A stretch of DNA of 6,847 nucleotides from an uncultured Mucispirillum sp. (GCA_945929285.1 CAMEOC010000057.1:1-6847), one strand, 5' to 3'. Positions 1 to 6,097 are shown, counted from the stretch's first letter. The notes: generated by a model not told the origin, from the sequence alone. Made by a program: numbers and translations.

Positions 1-653
1 TATAATTATTTAACTGTAAAAACCAGCGAGCAGGGCATATTTCCAAATGTAAAAAGTATTGCAGCTTTAAAACACTGCTTTCACTGCGAAAACCCAAAAT
101 GTATGGATATTTGCCCAACTGAAGCTATTACTAAAGAAGCAACTGGGGCAGTTTTAATTAGCGAAAGAAAATGTATTGGCTGCCAAAGCTGTGTAGATGC
201 ATGCCCATTTGATGTGCCTGTATTTTCAAAAGAAACTGGTAAAACATATAAATGTATTATGTGTAATGACAGGTTAGAAGCTGGGCTTCAAACAGCCTGT
301 AGTCAGGCATGCCCTTCTGTTGCCATAATCTCTGGCTCAAGAGATGAAGTAGTAGCAGAAAGCAAAAACGAGCAGAAAATTATTATAAAGTTTTTGGTAA
401 AGAGTTTATTGTATATGGTGCTGAAAAGGTTAATAACCATGTGGGCAGTTTATCATATATGACAATAGCTCCAAAAGAAGATAGAGATGCATACCTATTG
501 CCTGAAAACCCTGTAAGCAAAGCATCTGTTGTGCGTGATGCTATGAAAGTTGTAGGTGTTGCAGGTGTAGCAGCAATTGGTGCAGGTATTGCAGTTCATG
601 CAAGGCACTGGGTGAAAAATAAAGAAAATTCACCATATAACCACCATGATTAA
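1..653 (+). pseudogene. fdnH: Formate dehydrogenase iron-sulfur (beta) subunit, 5'-truncated by the window and interrupted by a -1 frameshift
   Basis: This is an electron-transfer subunit that would carry electrons from the catalytic molybdenum/tungsten subunit to the cytochrome b subunit encoded next. The frame is open from base 1. Counting the first codon as residue 1, ferredoxin-type cysteines lie at 26/29/34/38 (CxxCx4Cx3C), 58/61/64/68 (CxxCxxCx3C) and 85/88/100/104 (CxxCx11Cx3C), the pattern of FdnH/FdhB-type multi-cluster subunits. The N-terminal cluster motif should lie upstream of the window. After the family-like stretch SRDEVVAES the frame runs into unrelated sequence and stops at 460-462. 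The -1 frame, from about 364 to 653, continues the family sequence (KKRAENYYKVFGKEF, then an LPENP motif). It also contains a C-terminal hydrophobic segment (VVGVAGVAAIGAGIAV) matching the membrane anchor of FdnH. The run of five A at 364-368 would restore one frame if it were six. The gene sits 15 bases before the cytochrome b gene. Family assignment is strong. Whether the break is biological or a sequence error cannot be told here. Confidence 0.85.
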
Positions 654-668
654 TGTAAGGAGCATAAT

Positions 669-1376
669 ATGAGTGAAAAAAGAGTTCAATTATTTACAAG
701 TATGCAAGTAGGTTACCATAAACATATTTTGATTTTAATGATGTTCTTTATAATAACAGGGCTGCCTTTAGTTTCTGATTATTTTTCCTGGATAGCATAT
801 TTAGTAGGTGTGCCTTTCTCCCTTGGGGCAGGCTCATCTCTTACAGGTAGTGATGTATTAGTTACAGGAATGCAAATGTGCAGGATAATACACAGGGTTT
901 CTGCTGTATTATGGCTTTTAATATCTATACCTTTTATATTTACAATGCTTCCAAAAATTGCAAAATGGGGCATTACTCCAAAACTGAAAAAAGGCCAGAG
1001 CATTATTTCTTATGTGAAAGACGGCTTAGCAGATAATAAAAGGATATATATAGACTGGCAGTACCCAAAAGAAATGGGTAAATACAGCTTTTTACAAATG
1101 GTTGCTGCATGGGCTGTTATAGTGGTTTGTATTGCTATGATAATAAGTGGTATTGTTTTATGGTTTAGGCAGTCATTTAGTATAGATATGGCAGCATTTA
1201 TGCGTGTAGTTCATTTTACAGGATTTGTGATTATTGGTTTATTTTTAATATTCCATATATACTTTGCCATACTTCCTGCAAACAGGGCAGGTTATAAAGC
1301 TATGTTTGGTGACGGCACAGATTCAGAAGAACATGCCAGAAAAAAACATCCAGGGCTTTTTAACAGCGAAAATTAA
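669..1376 (+). CDS. fdnI: Formate dehydrogenase cytochrome b (gamma) subunit
   Basis: This is an integral membrane diheme cytochrome b (235 aa) that would take electrons from the iron-sulfur subunit and reduce the quinone pool. Hydrophobic segments lie at about residues 18-36, 77-95, 142-166 and 178-202, giving the four-helix FdnI/FdhC fold. Candidate heme or quinone-site histidines are H17/H19 before helix 1, H75 (IIHRVSA), H182 (VVHFTGF) and H196 (IFHIYFA). The C-terminal tail, with a GDGTDSEEHARKKHP stretch, resembles the conserved Gly...Glu-x-Ala...His-Pro tail of formate dehydrogenase gamma subunits. The length is close to E. coli FdnI. The ATG is preceded by AAGGAG at 657-662, which lies just after the stop codon of the iron-sulfur gene. 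The two genes are therefore co-transcribed, with this one last in the operon. A related cytochrome b of another molybdoenzyme or hydrogenase is possible, but the tail and the neighbour favour formate dehydrogenase. Confidence 0.88.
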   Translation: MSEKRVQLFTSMQVGYHKHILILMMFFIITGLPLVSDYFSWIAYLVGVPFSLGAGSSLTGSDVLVTGMQMCRIIHRVSAVLWLLISIPFIFTMLPKIAKWGITPKLKKGQSIISYVKDGLADNKRIYIDWQYPKEMGKYSFLQMVAAWAVIVVCIAMIISGIVLWFRQSFSIDMAAFMRVVHFTGFVIIGLFLIFHIYFAILPANRAGYKAMFGDGTDSEEHARKKHPGLFNSEN

Positions 1377-1398
1377 AATTTTAAAAAAAACATATTTC

Positions 1399-1425
1399 AA
1401 GCAGGGTATAAAAGCCCTGCTTTTT
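1399..1425 (+). terminator. Intrinsic terminator of the formate dehydrogenase operon
   Basis: An 8-bp stem AAGCAGGG (1399-1406) / CCCTGCTT (1415-1422) encloses an eight-base loop (TATAAAAG). The descending arm runs into a T tract (1421-1425). It lies 22 bases after the cytochrome b stop codon and points the same way, so it is a textbook Rho-independent terminator. Confidence 0.9.
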
Positions 1426-1458
1426 CATTAATTTTTAAACAAATTTATTAAATTTCAC

Positions 1459-1487
1459 TTGCAAAATCGTATATAAAATATTAAATT
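1459..1487 (+). promoter_or_regulatory. Weak candidate sigma-70-type promoter for dnaJ
   Basis: TTGCAA (1459-1464) and TAAATT (1482-1487) are separated by 17 bases and lie about 40 bases before the TTG start. Each hexamer matches the consensus at four of six positions. In such AT-rich DNA this is only suggestive. A promoter must lie between the terminator at 1425 and the start at 1526. No CIRCE (HrcA) inverted repeat is visible. Confidence 0.25.
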
Positions 1488-1525
1488 AGTCATTCACAAA
1501 TAAATTTTTAAGGAAGGGTAAAGCC

Positions 1526-2641
1526 TTGGCTAGAGATTATTATGAAATATTAGGCGTAGAACGCACAGCAACAGATGCAGAAATTAAAAAAGCATATAGA
1601 AAATTAGCATTACAATACCACCCAGATAAAAACCCAGATGATAAAGAAGCTGCAGAAAAATTTAGGGAAGCAGCAGAAGCTTATGAAGTATTATCAGACC
1701 CAGATAAGAAAAACCAGTATGATACTTACGGCAGGGTAATGGATGACAGCATGGGCGGTTTTAGCTCCACTGGCAGTGTGTTTGATGATTTATTAGGTGA
1801 TGTATTTGGCGATTTTTTTGGCACATCTTCAAGGCGGACAAGAAACAGACCTACTAAGGGGCAGTCCATAGAAATGTACCAGGAGCTTACCTTTGAAGAA
1901 GCTATTTTTGGTGTGGAAAAGGAAATAAAAGTTAAAAAAAGTGAAAACTGTAAAAGGTGTGATGGCACTGGTGCAGAGCCTGGAGGTATGAAAACCTGTG
2001 AAAAATGTAACGGCCAAGGGGTATTTGTGCAAAGAAATGGTATTTTTGCAGTGCAGACCACATGCCCTTCATGCGGTGGTAGCGGTAAAGTAATAAAAGA
2101 AGCCTGCACAGAATGTCATGGTAAAGGAAAACACACTATTGAAAAACAGATAAAAGTAAAAATCCCTGCTGGTATTGATGACGGTATGATAATGAGAGTA
2201 GGGGGAGAAGGTAATGCAGGAAGCAACGGCGGACCTGCTGGAGATTTACTGCTTCATATAAAAGTAAAAGACCATAAAATATTTAAAAGGGTAGATAACG
2301 ACCTGCACTTTACACTGCCTATAACTGTTTTTGATGCAATACTTGGTAGAGAATTTGAAATAGATTTAATAGACGGCACAAAAGAAGTAATAAAAGTAAA
2401 ACCTGGCACGCAGGTAGGGGAGCGTATTACTTTAAAAGGAAAAGGGGTGCCTTCTGTAAAAGGCTATAATGTGGGTAATCTTTATGTAGATTTAAATATA
2501 TTAATACCTACAAACCTTTCAAAAGAACAGAAAGAAATATTTGAAAAAATGCGTGAAGAATCAAAAGAAAGTGATATGTTTGGCTCAAAATTAAAAAGCA
2601 TATTAGAAAAGTTTAAAGAGTTTATAAAAGGTAATAAATAG
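1526..2641 (+). CDS. dnaJ: Chaperone protein DnaJ (Hsp40)
   Basis: This is a complete 371-residue type I J-protein, the cytosolic co-chaperone that stimulates DnaK ATPase and delivers unfolded substrates. The J domain spans about residues 1-70 with the catalytic HPD at 32-34. A short Gly/Phe-rich linker follows (about 77-99), including SMGGF and DVFGDFFG. The zinc-binding domain has four CxxCxGxG-type repeats starting at C142, C158, C180 and C194, all cysteines intact. The C-terminal substrate-binding domains run from about 205 to 330 ([22 protein letters not shown]), ending in a lysine-rich tail. The start is TTG at 1526, because the protein then begins [11 protein letters not shown] as in other DnaJ proteins. 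A strong AAGGAAGGG ribosome binding site lies at 1510-1518. The gene appears monocistronic, with terminators on both sides. grpE and dnaK are not next to it in this window. Confidence 0.97.
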   Translation: MARDYYEILGVERTATDAEIKKAYRKLALQYHPDKNPDDKEAAEKFREAAEAYEVLSDPDKKNQYDTYGRVMDDSMGGFSSTGSVFDDLLGDVFGDFFGTSSRRTRNRPTKGQSIEMYQELTFEEAIFGVEKEIKVKKSENCKRCDGTGAEPGGMKTCEKCNGQGVFVQRNGIFAVQTTCPSCGGSGKVIKEACTECHGKGKHTIEKQIKVKIPAGIDDGMIMRVGGEGNAGSNGGPAGDLLLHIKVKDHKIFKRVDNDLHFTLPITVFDAILGREFEIDLIDGTKEVIKVKPGTQVGERITLKGKGVPSVKGYNVGNLYVDLNILIPTNLSKEQKEIFEKMREESKESDMFGSKLKSILEKFKEFIKGNK

Positions 2642-2649
2642 TATTTCAC

Positions 2650-2677
2650 GGGTGGTTTTAAAAGCCACCCTTTTTTT
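2650..2677 (+). terminator. Intrinsic terminator of dnaJ
   Basis: The stem GGGTGG (2650-2655) / CCACCC (2665-2670) has a loop TTTTAAAAG and is followed by seven T residues (2671-2677). The stem could gain one T-G wobble pair at the top. It points with dnaJ. The T tract overlaps the stop codon (2676-2678) of the convergent methyltransferase gene. Read on the minus strand the hairpin lacks a T tract, so it serves dnaJ mainly. Confidence 0.88.
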
Positions 2678-3389
2678 ACCATAACCCTTTAAATATATTA
2701 TTATAAGCCTGGGTTACTTCACTTTCTCCCTGCTGAAAAAGTGGAGGCTCTATTATTATTTCACTTTTTCCGCCAAGCATACATTCCACAAATACAAGTT
2801 TTGCTTTACTTTTTATATCTTTATGTAAAAACATAAGGCGTTTTGGTTCTAGATTATTGCTTTTGCATATGTATAATGCTTCAGATAACATATCTGCATC
2901 GTAAGAAAAATAAAGCCTGCCACCGTGTTTTAAGTTTCTTTTTGCAAATAGTGCTAAATCCTCCATTGTCATAGTTATGGAAAAGCGGGCTATATTTGCA
3001 ATACTATCTTTTGCTGTTTTGCCTGTGCCTTCTTTTCTATATGGCGGGTTGCATACAATGCCATCATATAATGTGCTTTTTGGTATTTTTCTAATATCTG
3101 CATTTATGGGCTTTATTTTATCTTCTAAATTGCTTAGTTTTATGGTTTGAAGTAAACATTCATACACTTCTTTTTGCAACTCTATGGCTTCCACATTGCT
3201 TTTATATATTTTTGCAATTAATGAGGCTATAATACCACTGCCACTTCCCACATCTGCAATTAGTGATTTTTGTTTTGCTTTTGTAAAAAAGGCTAGTATT
3301 AAAGAATCACAGCCGAAGCGGAAACCCCCTTCTTTTAGCTGGCATATTTTTAAATCATCATAAATCATACTATCGTAAGTGTATTCCAT
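2676..3389 (-). CDS. trmN6: TrmN6/YfiC-like tRNA1(Val) adenine-37 N6-methyltransferase
   Basis: This is a 237-residue class I SAM-dependent methyltransferase. The SAM-binding motif I is DVGSGSG at residues 46-52 and an acidic motif II (AIELQ) lies around 68-72. The catalytic NPPY is at 114-117, the signature of N6-adenine methyltransferases. The N-terminal FRFGCDSLILAFF (23-35) matches the (R)F(G)xDxxLLAxF element of the COG4123 family, which includes E. coli YfiC/TrmN6, the enzyme that makes m6A37 in tRNA1(Val). The length is close to YfiC (about 245 aa). The ATG at 3387-3389 is preceded by GGAG (plus-strand 3395-3398) at 5-base spacing. The gene is alone on this strand and convergent with dnaJ. 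The family call is firm. The exact substrate is inferred, since related proteins such as PrmC-like enzymes share NPPY. Confidence 0.85.
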   Translation of the reverse strand: MEYTYDSMIYDDLKICQLKEGGFRFGCDSLILAFFTKAKQKSLIADVGSGSGIIASLIAKIYKSNVEAIELQKEVYECLLQTIKLSNLEDKIKPINADIRKIPKSTLYDGIVCNPPYRKEGTGKTAKDSIANIARFSITMTMEDLALFAKRNLKHGGRLYFSYDADMLSEALYICKSNNLEPKRLMFLHKDIKSKAKLVFVECMLGGKSEIIIEPPLFQQGESEVTQAYNNIFKGLW

Positions 3390-3419
3390 GTATGCTCCAA
3401 ATAAGTAGAAATTGTGTAG

Positions 3420-3447
3420 ATAATGTAATGCTAAAAATATATTTCAA
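3420..3447 (-). promoter_or_regulatory. Candidate promoter of the trmN6-like gene
   Basis: On the minus strand, TTGAAA (plus 3442-3447) is followed after 16 bases by CATTAT (plus 3420-3425). That is five of six and four of six matches to the -35 and -10 consensus. Transcription would start near 3412, giving a leader of about 23 bases that contains the GGAG ribosome binding site. The low GC background makes chance matches likely. Confidence 0.4.
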
Positions 3448-3659
3448 AAATAGTATATGTTATTTATAATAAACACAAAAAAAATTTTATAATAAAATAT
3501 ATACGAAAAACTGTCATTTTTCAATGAAATATTCAAGCTGGTTAAGATTTTTAAAAAAATAATTTTATTAACATTTATTTATAAAATATTAGCCCTTAAA
3601 AACTATATAAAATTATAAATTATCCTTGAAAAATAATGAATTTTTTAAAAATATAATAC

Positions 3660-3687
3660 TTGACTTTATATGAGATTATATTAAATT
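3660..3687 (+). promoter_or_regulatory. Candidate promoter of the transglycosylase gene, placing the RNA start at or next to the ATG
   Basis: TTGACT (3660-3665, five of six to the -35 consensus) is followed after 16 bases by TAAATT (3682-3687, four of six). The expected transcription start would be about 3694, one base before the ATG at 3695. A competing reading uses TTGAAA (3626-3631) and a perfect TATAAT (3652-3657), but with an overlong 20-base spacer. That would give a leader of about 30 bases. Confidence 0.3.
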
Positions 3688-3694
3688 TCCACCT

Positions 3695-4441
3695 ATGAAT
3701 ACTAAATATACTAAAGTGATACTTGAAAGGGTAGAAAAATTTTTCTATTCAATAACGCCACCTTTTTATTTAATGGCATTGTTGCTTGGTTTTTTATCTG
3801 TTATACCGTTTTTAATGACACCTTATGTGGATAAGGTTGCAGATAAACATGAGCTTACAATTTCAGAAAATGAAAAGCGTTTAGAAAATATTTCCAAGGA
3901 AATATCTTCTTTTACCCAAGCTAATAATATTTACAAAGAAATATTATTAACCAACTATGCTTTAAGCTGCAGCAATGCAAAAAGGCTTCCAAGCCATACA
4001 AGATATACCATGGCAGAAGTTATTACAGAGCAGGCAAAACTTCATAATATAGACCCTTTATTAATTATTGCCTTAATACAAGTGGAGAGTAATTTTAAAG
4101 ATAAAGCATTATCAAATAAAGGTGCAAAAGGGCTAATGCAGTTACTGCCAGGCACGGCTTCTTATATCCATAAAAAAAATAATAAAGGTATAAATAAAAT
4201 AGAAGATTTATACGATATGGAAACAAATATTAAGCTTGGCACAGCTTATATGGACTATCTTCTGAAAAAAACAAATGGTAATGTGGAGCATGCTTTAATA
4301 GCTTATAATATGGGACCTAGTAATATGTATAGGGCTATGAAAAATAATAGACTGCCTAAAAAATACAGCAATAAGGTATTAAGTGTATATAACGACCTGC
4401 AGAAAAAAGTGGATAGTTTAAATACAGCCCAGCTTATGTAG
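3695..4441 (+). CDS. Membrane-anchored lytic transglycosylase (SLT domain, GH23)
   Basis: This 248-residue protein is predicted to cleave the MurNAc-GlcNAc bond of peptidoglycan, forming 1,6-anhydroMurNAc ends in the periplasm. A single hydrophobic segment at about 23-43 after a basic N-terminus should act as an uncleaved anchor. A charged, probably helical spacer (about 46-85) follows, then the SLT domain (about 105-235). Catalytic Glu is E131 in ALIQVESNF. The other family motifs are GAKGLMQLLPGTA (143-155), DMETNIKLGTAYMDYLL (174-190) and ALIAYNMGPSN (200-210), all intact. An in-frame TGA at 3671-3673 limits the start, and ATG 3695 is the first good codon. No Shine-Dalgarno sequence precedes it (upstream bases are TTTCCACCT). 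It could be leaderless, or an ATT at 3680 might be used. The gene stands alone, facing the hydrogenase-protease operon. Confidence 0.9.
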   Translation: MNTKYTKVILERVEKFFYSITPPFYLMALLLGFLSVIPFLMTPYVDKVADKHELTISENEKRLENISKEISSFTQANNIYKEILLTNYALSCSNAKRLPSHTRYTMAEVITEQAKLHNIDPLLIIALIQVESNFKDKALSNKGAKGLMQLLPGTASYIHKKNNKGINKIEDLYDMETNIKLGTAYMDYLLKKTNGNVEHALIAYNMGPSNMYRAMKNNRLPKKYSNKVLSVYNDLQKKVDSLNTAQLM

Positions 4442-4472
4442 CAAAGGGGCAGATTTAACATATTTAAAAAAT

Positions 4473-4499
4473 ATACTTATGCTTTAAAAGGCAAAGTAT
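4473..4499. terminator. Bulged hairpin between convergent genes, probable terminator
   Basis: ATACTT (4473-4478), a bulged A, then TGC (4480-4482) pair with GCA (4491-4493) and AAGTAT (4494-4499) around an eight-base TTTAAAAG loop. Read on the minus strand the stem is followed by a run of T (A run at plus 4466-4471), so it may end the leftward operon. On the plus strand the following T-rich stretch is poor. Confidence 0.5.
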
Positions 4500-4518
4500 T
4501 TAATACAGCAAAATATAG

Positions 4519-4557
4519 AATATGCTGGTATAAGTTAATTACTTACCAGCATATTTT
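4519..4557. terminator. Strong 12-bp hairpin, probable bidirectional terminator
   Basis: A perfect 12-bp stem AATATGCTGGTA (4519-4530) / TACCAGCATATT (4544-4555) encloses a 13-base loop. A short T run (4554-4557) follows on the plus strand. It lies 11 bases past the stop codon of the leftward hydrogenase protease gene and about 78 bases past the rightward transglycosylase gene, so it could end transcripts from both sides. Confidence 0.75.
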
Positions 4558-4568
4558 ATAATCAAAAT

Positions 4569-5042
4569 TTATTTATATTCTTCCACATATTTATTAATAT
4601 ATTCTATGGTTAATTTAATTACATCTGGCAAAACTTCTGCAATACATTCAGAAAGTTCAGTACCAGCTGCATATGATTCTGGCACAACCCCAATTAATGT
4701 AACAATTTCAGGTGATTTTGAGTGCAGCTCTGTTTGAAAAAGTGTTTCTTGAAAGCCTATTTGATGAGGCGATATTTTCATAGGCACTTTAGAAAGCATA
4801 ATATCATCTTTTTGATAAACTCTAATAGTGCCTGGTTCTTCTTTTAGTGCAATAGAATCTATGGCTATTAAAATATCTGCTTCCACAAATTTATGAAAAG
4901 ATAATATGCCAGTTGTGCCGCAGTCATAAATTTCCACATTTTCAGGCCACTGCATTTTTTCTAACTCTCTTATAACATGTATGCCAACACCTTCATCTGA
5001 AAGTATGTAGTTACCTACACCCATAACAACAATTTTTTTCAT
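4569..5042 (-). CDS. hybD: [NiFe]-hydrogenase maturation protease, HyaD/HybD/HupD type
   Basis: This 157-residue endopeptidase removes the C-terminal extension of a hydrogenase large subunit after nickel insertion, in the cytoplasm. It belongs to peptidase family M52. The N-terminal MGVGNYILSDEGVG (7-20) is the family signature. The nickel-sensing residues known from E. coli HybD (E16, D62, H93) correspond to E17, D62 (AIDSIA) and H93 (ISPHQIGFQE). The SPHQ-(I/L)-G and GVVPES (118-123) motifs favour the HyaD/HybD branch (quinone-reducing uptake hydrogenases) over HycI. The length fits HybD (164 aa). The ATG at plus 5040-5042 has GGAG at plus 5048-5051. The gene is last in a three-gene leftward operon, 12 bases after the 97-residue unknown. 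No hydrogenase structural gene is in this window, so its substrate is presumably encoded elsewhere. Confidence 0.93.
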   Translation of the reverse strand: MKKIVVMGVGNYILSDEGVGIHVIRELEKMQWPENVEIYDCGTTGILSFHKFVEADILIAIDSIALKEEPGTIRVYQKDDIMLSKVPMKISPHQIGFQETLFQTELHSKSPEIVTLIGVVPESYAAGTELSECIAEVLPDVIKLTIEYINKYVEEYK

Positions 5043-5054
5043 ATATGCTCCAAA

Positions 5055-5348
5055 TTATTTATTTATATCCCTGCCCAGCATAAAATATTTTAGTTTCTCA
5101 AAGGTGGTAGGTTTTGTAGAAACTGCCATACCTGAAACAGGGTCATATATTTCTAATTTATCAAGTTCATGCTGTTTTACAACAACATAATGGTTTTTCT
5201 TATCTATTTCTATTACCCCAGTTCTTTCTTTTGGGTTATCTTCAGGGCGTAGATATGTAGATACAATACCTGTAATAATTTCGCCATCTTTACAGTATGC
5301 TTTTACAAACATACCTTCAGATTTACTCATTTTAAAAAGTGATACCAT
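5055..5348 (-). CDS. Small uncharacterised cytoplasmic protein (97 aa)
   Basis: I do not recognise this family. The protein has no signal peptide or membrane segment. Residues about 12-65 alternate hydrophobic residues in short strands around turns (GMFVKAYCKDGEIITGIVS, then GVIEID and HYVVVKQHELDKL). That pattern suggests a small beta-barrel of SH3 or Sm type, but this is only a guess from the sequence pattern. The C-terminal third is more polar and ends LGRDINK. The start at ATG plus 5346-5348 is chosen because GAGG (plus 5357-5360) lies eight bases upstream. A later in-frame ATG (protein MSKSEG, residue 7) has no ribosome binding site. The upstream exported-protein gene ends five bases before it and its stop codon abuts this ribosome binding site. 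The hydrogenase protease follows 12 bases later, so all three genes should be co-transcribed. It is not HypC: the family's N-terminal MCx-P signature is absent. Confidence 0.8.
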   Translation of the reverse strand: MVSLFKMSKSEGMFVKAYCKDGEIITGIVSTYLRPEDNPKERTGVIEIDKKNHYVVVKQHELDKLEIYDPVSGMAVSTKPTTFEKLKYFMLGRDINK

Positions 5349-5353
5349 ACTTA

Positions 5354-6097
5354 CTACCTCTTAAAAAATCTATTTAATGAAACAATACTTTGGGAAGAAA
5401 GTGGTACAACTTCTGGGCGTATGCCCTGCCTAAAAAGAATAAGGTTGCCACCTTTACCTTCAAGCAAAACTTTATATCCATTGGGAAACATAATCTCTTT
5501 TATATTATCACCTGCTTCCTGATAATCTATTTTTAAAGTATAAAGCATTTGTATAATCTGCCTTCTTACATTTTCCTGGGTTTGAAAATATACTTCCTGT
5601 TCGCTGTTATCTAAATAGCCGTTTTTTAAATCATATATTTCTTTTTCGTTATATTTAATATATATAACCCCTTCATAGCCTTTTACATACATAGTTTTTG
5701 TGCGTTTATCAAACACAGGGTATATTCTTCTGCCAAAATATGTGTTTACTTTTTCAGGCAAATTGCTATCCAGCAGGTTAATATTATAATAAGACCTGCC
5801 TTTTTTATATATAATAACATTGGAATCTGCTTCATTAAAGGAAGAAATTTCTGCATAAGTATTATTATTAAATTTCACTCTTGAATATTGGTCTTTTTTA
5901 ATATACCATATTTGTAGATTTGCTTTTGATATGGTGTTTAAAAAAATTTCTAAAGGTGCACTAATATTAGAGTTAATGGTGGAGCCTTGTAAAAAGACTA
6001 CACATTCATTATCTATTATATTAAATATGGGCTTATCTGCAGCATAAGTTGCAGTAAAAAATAACACAAACATAAGCAAAAAAGTTATTTTTTTCAT
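5354..6097 (-). CDS. Exported protein of unknown function with Sec signal peptide
   Basis: I do not recognise this 247-residue protein. It begins with a typical Sec signal peptide: MKK, a hydrophobic core at about 4-16 (ITFLLMFVLFFTA), and a TYA-A-D cleavage region after residue 19 or 20. There is no lipobox, so the mature protein should be a soluble periplasmic or secreted protein of about 228 residues. The mature part has a single cysteine (C32), many Tyr, Asn and Ile residues and predicted short strands. It has no other membrane segment and no catalytic motif I can name. The C-terminal part contains a NGYKVLLEGKGGNLILF stretch that looks like a beta hairpin. The start ATG is preceded by GAGGG (plus 6102-6106). 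It is the first gene of a tight operon with the 97-residue unknown and the hydrogenase protease. It is divergently transcribed from the Sel1-repeat lipoprotein gene. Confidence 0.85.
   Translation of the reverse strand: MKKITFLLMFVLFFTATYAADKPIFNIIDNECVVFLQGSTINSNISAPLEIFLNTISKANLQIWYIKKDQYSRVKFNNNTYAEISSFNEADSNVIIYKKGRSYYNINLLDSNLPEKVNTYFGRRIYPVFDKRTKTMYVKGYEGVIYIKYNEKEIYDLKNGYLDNSEQEVYFQTQENVRRQIIQMLYTLKIDYQEAGDNIKEIMFPNGYKVLLEGKGGNLILFRQGIRPEVVPLSSQSIVSLNRFFKR

Larger units (their letters stand above)
3390..3694. other. Gene-free, highly AT-rich divergent intergenic region
   Basis: This 305-base stretch separates the methyltransferase gene (leftward) from the transglycosylase gene (rightward). 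I find no convincing open reading frame, tRNA-like fold, GC-rich hairpin or repeat array. It holds promoter candidates for both flanking genes. It also holds a weak AT hairpin, GAAAAA (3505-3510) / TTTTTC (3517-3522) with loop CTGTCA, which is not stable enough to call. Confidence 0.6.

Noticed and set aside
441..653. Independent 70-residue gene starting at GTG 441
   Set aside because: It has no ribosome binding site, and the frame continues the iron-sulfur subunit upstream of 441. It is the detached C-terminus of that subunit.
779..1003. Minus-strand open frame of 74 codons inside the cytochrome b gene
   Set aside because: It is antisense to a well-supported gene and has no family-like sequence.
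1726..2109. Minus-strand open frames (127 and 67 codons) inside dnaJ
   Set aside because: They are antisense shadows of conserved DnaJ coding sequence and contain no recognisable domain.
2482..2682. Minus-strand open frame of 66 codons over the dnaJ 3' end
   Set aside because: It lies across the dnaJ terminator and the methyltransferase stop codon, with no support as a protein.
3505..3522. Hairpin GAAAAA/TTTTTC in the divergent intergenic region
   Set aside because: It has only six mostly A-T pairs, which is expected by chance in DNA this AT-rich.
5055..5348. HypC/HybG-type hydrogenase chaperone
   Set aside because: It lies next to a hydrogenase protease but lacks the N-terminal Met-Cys motif and the overall HypC pattern.
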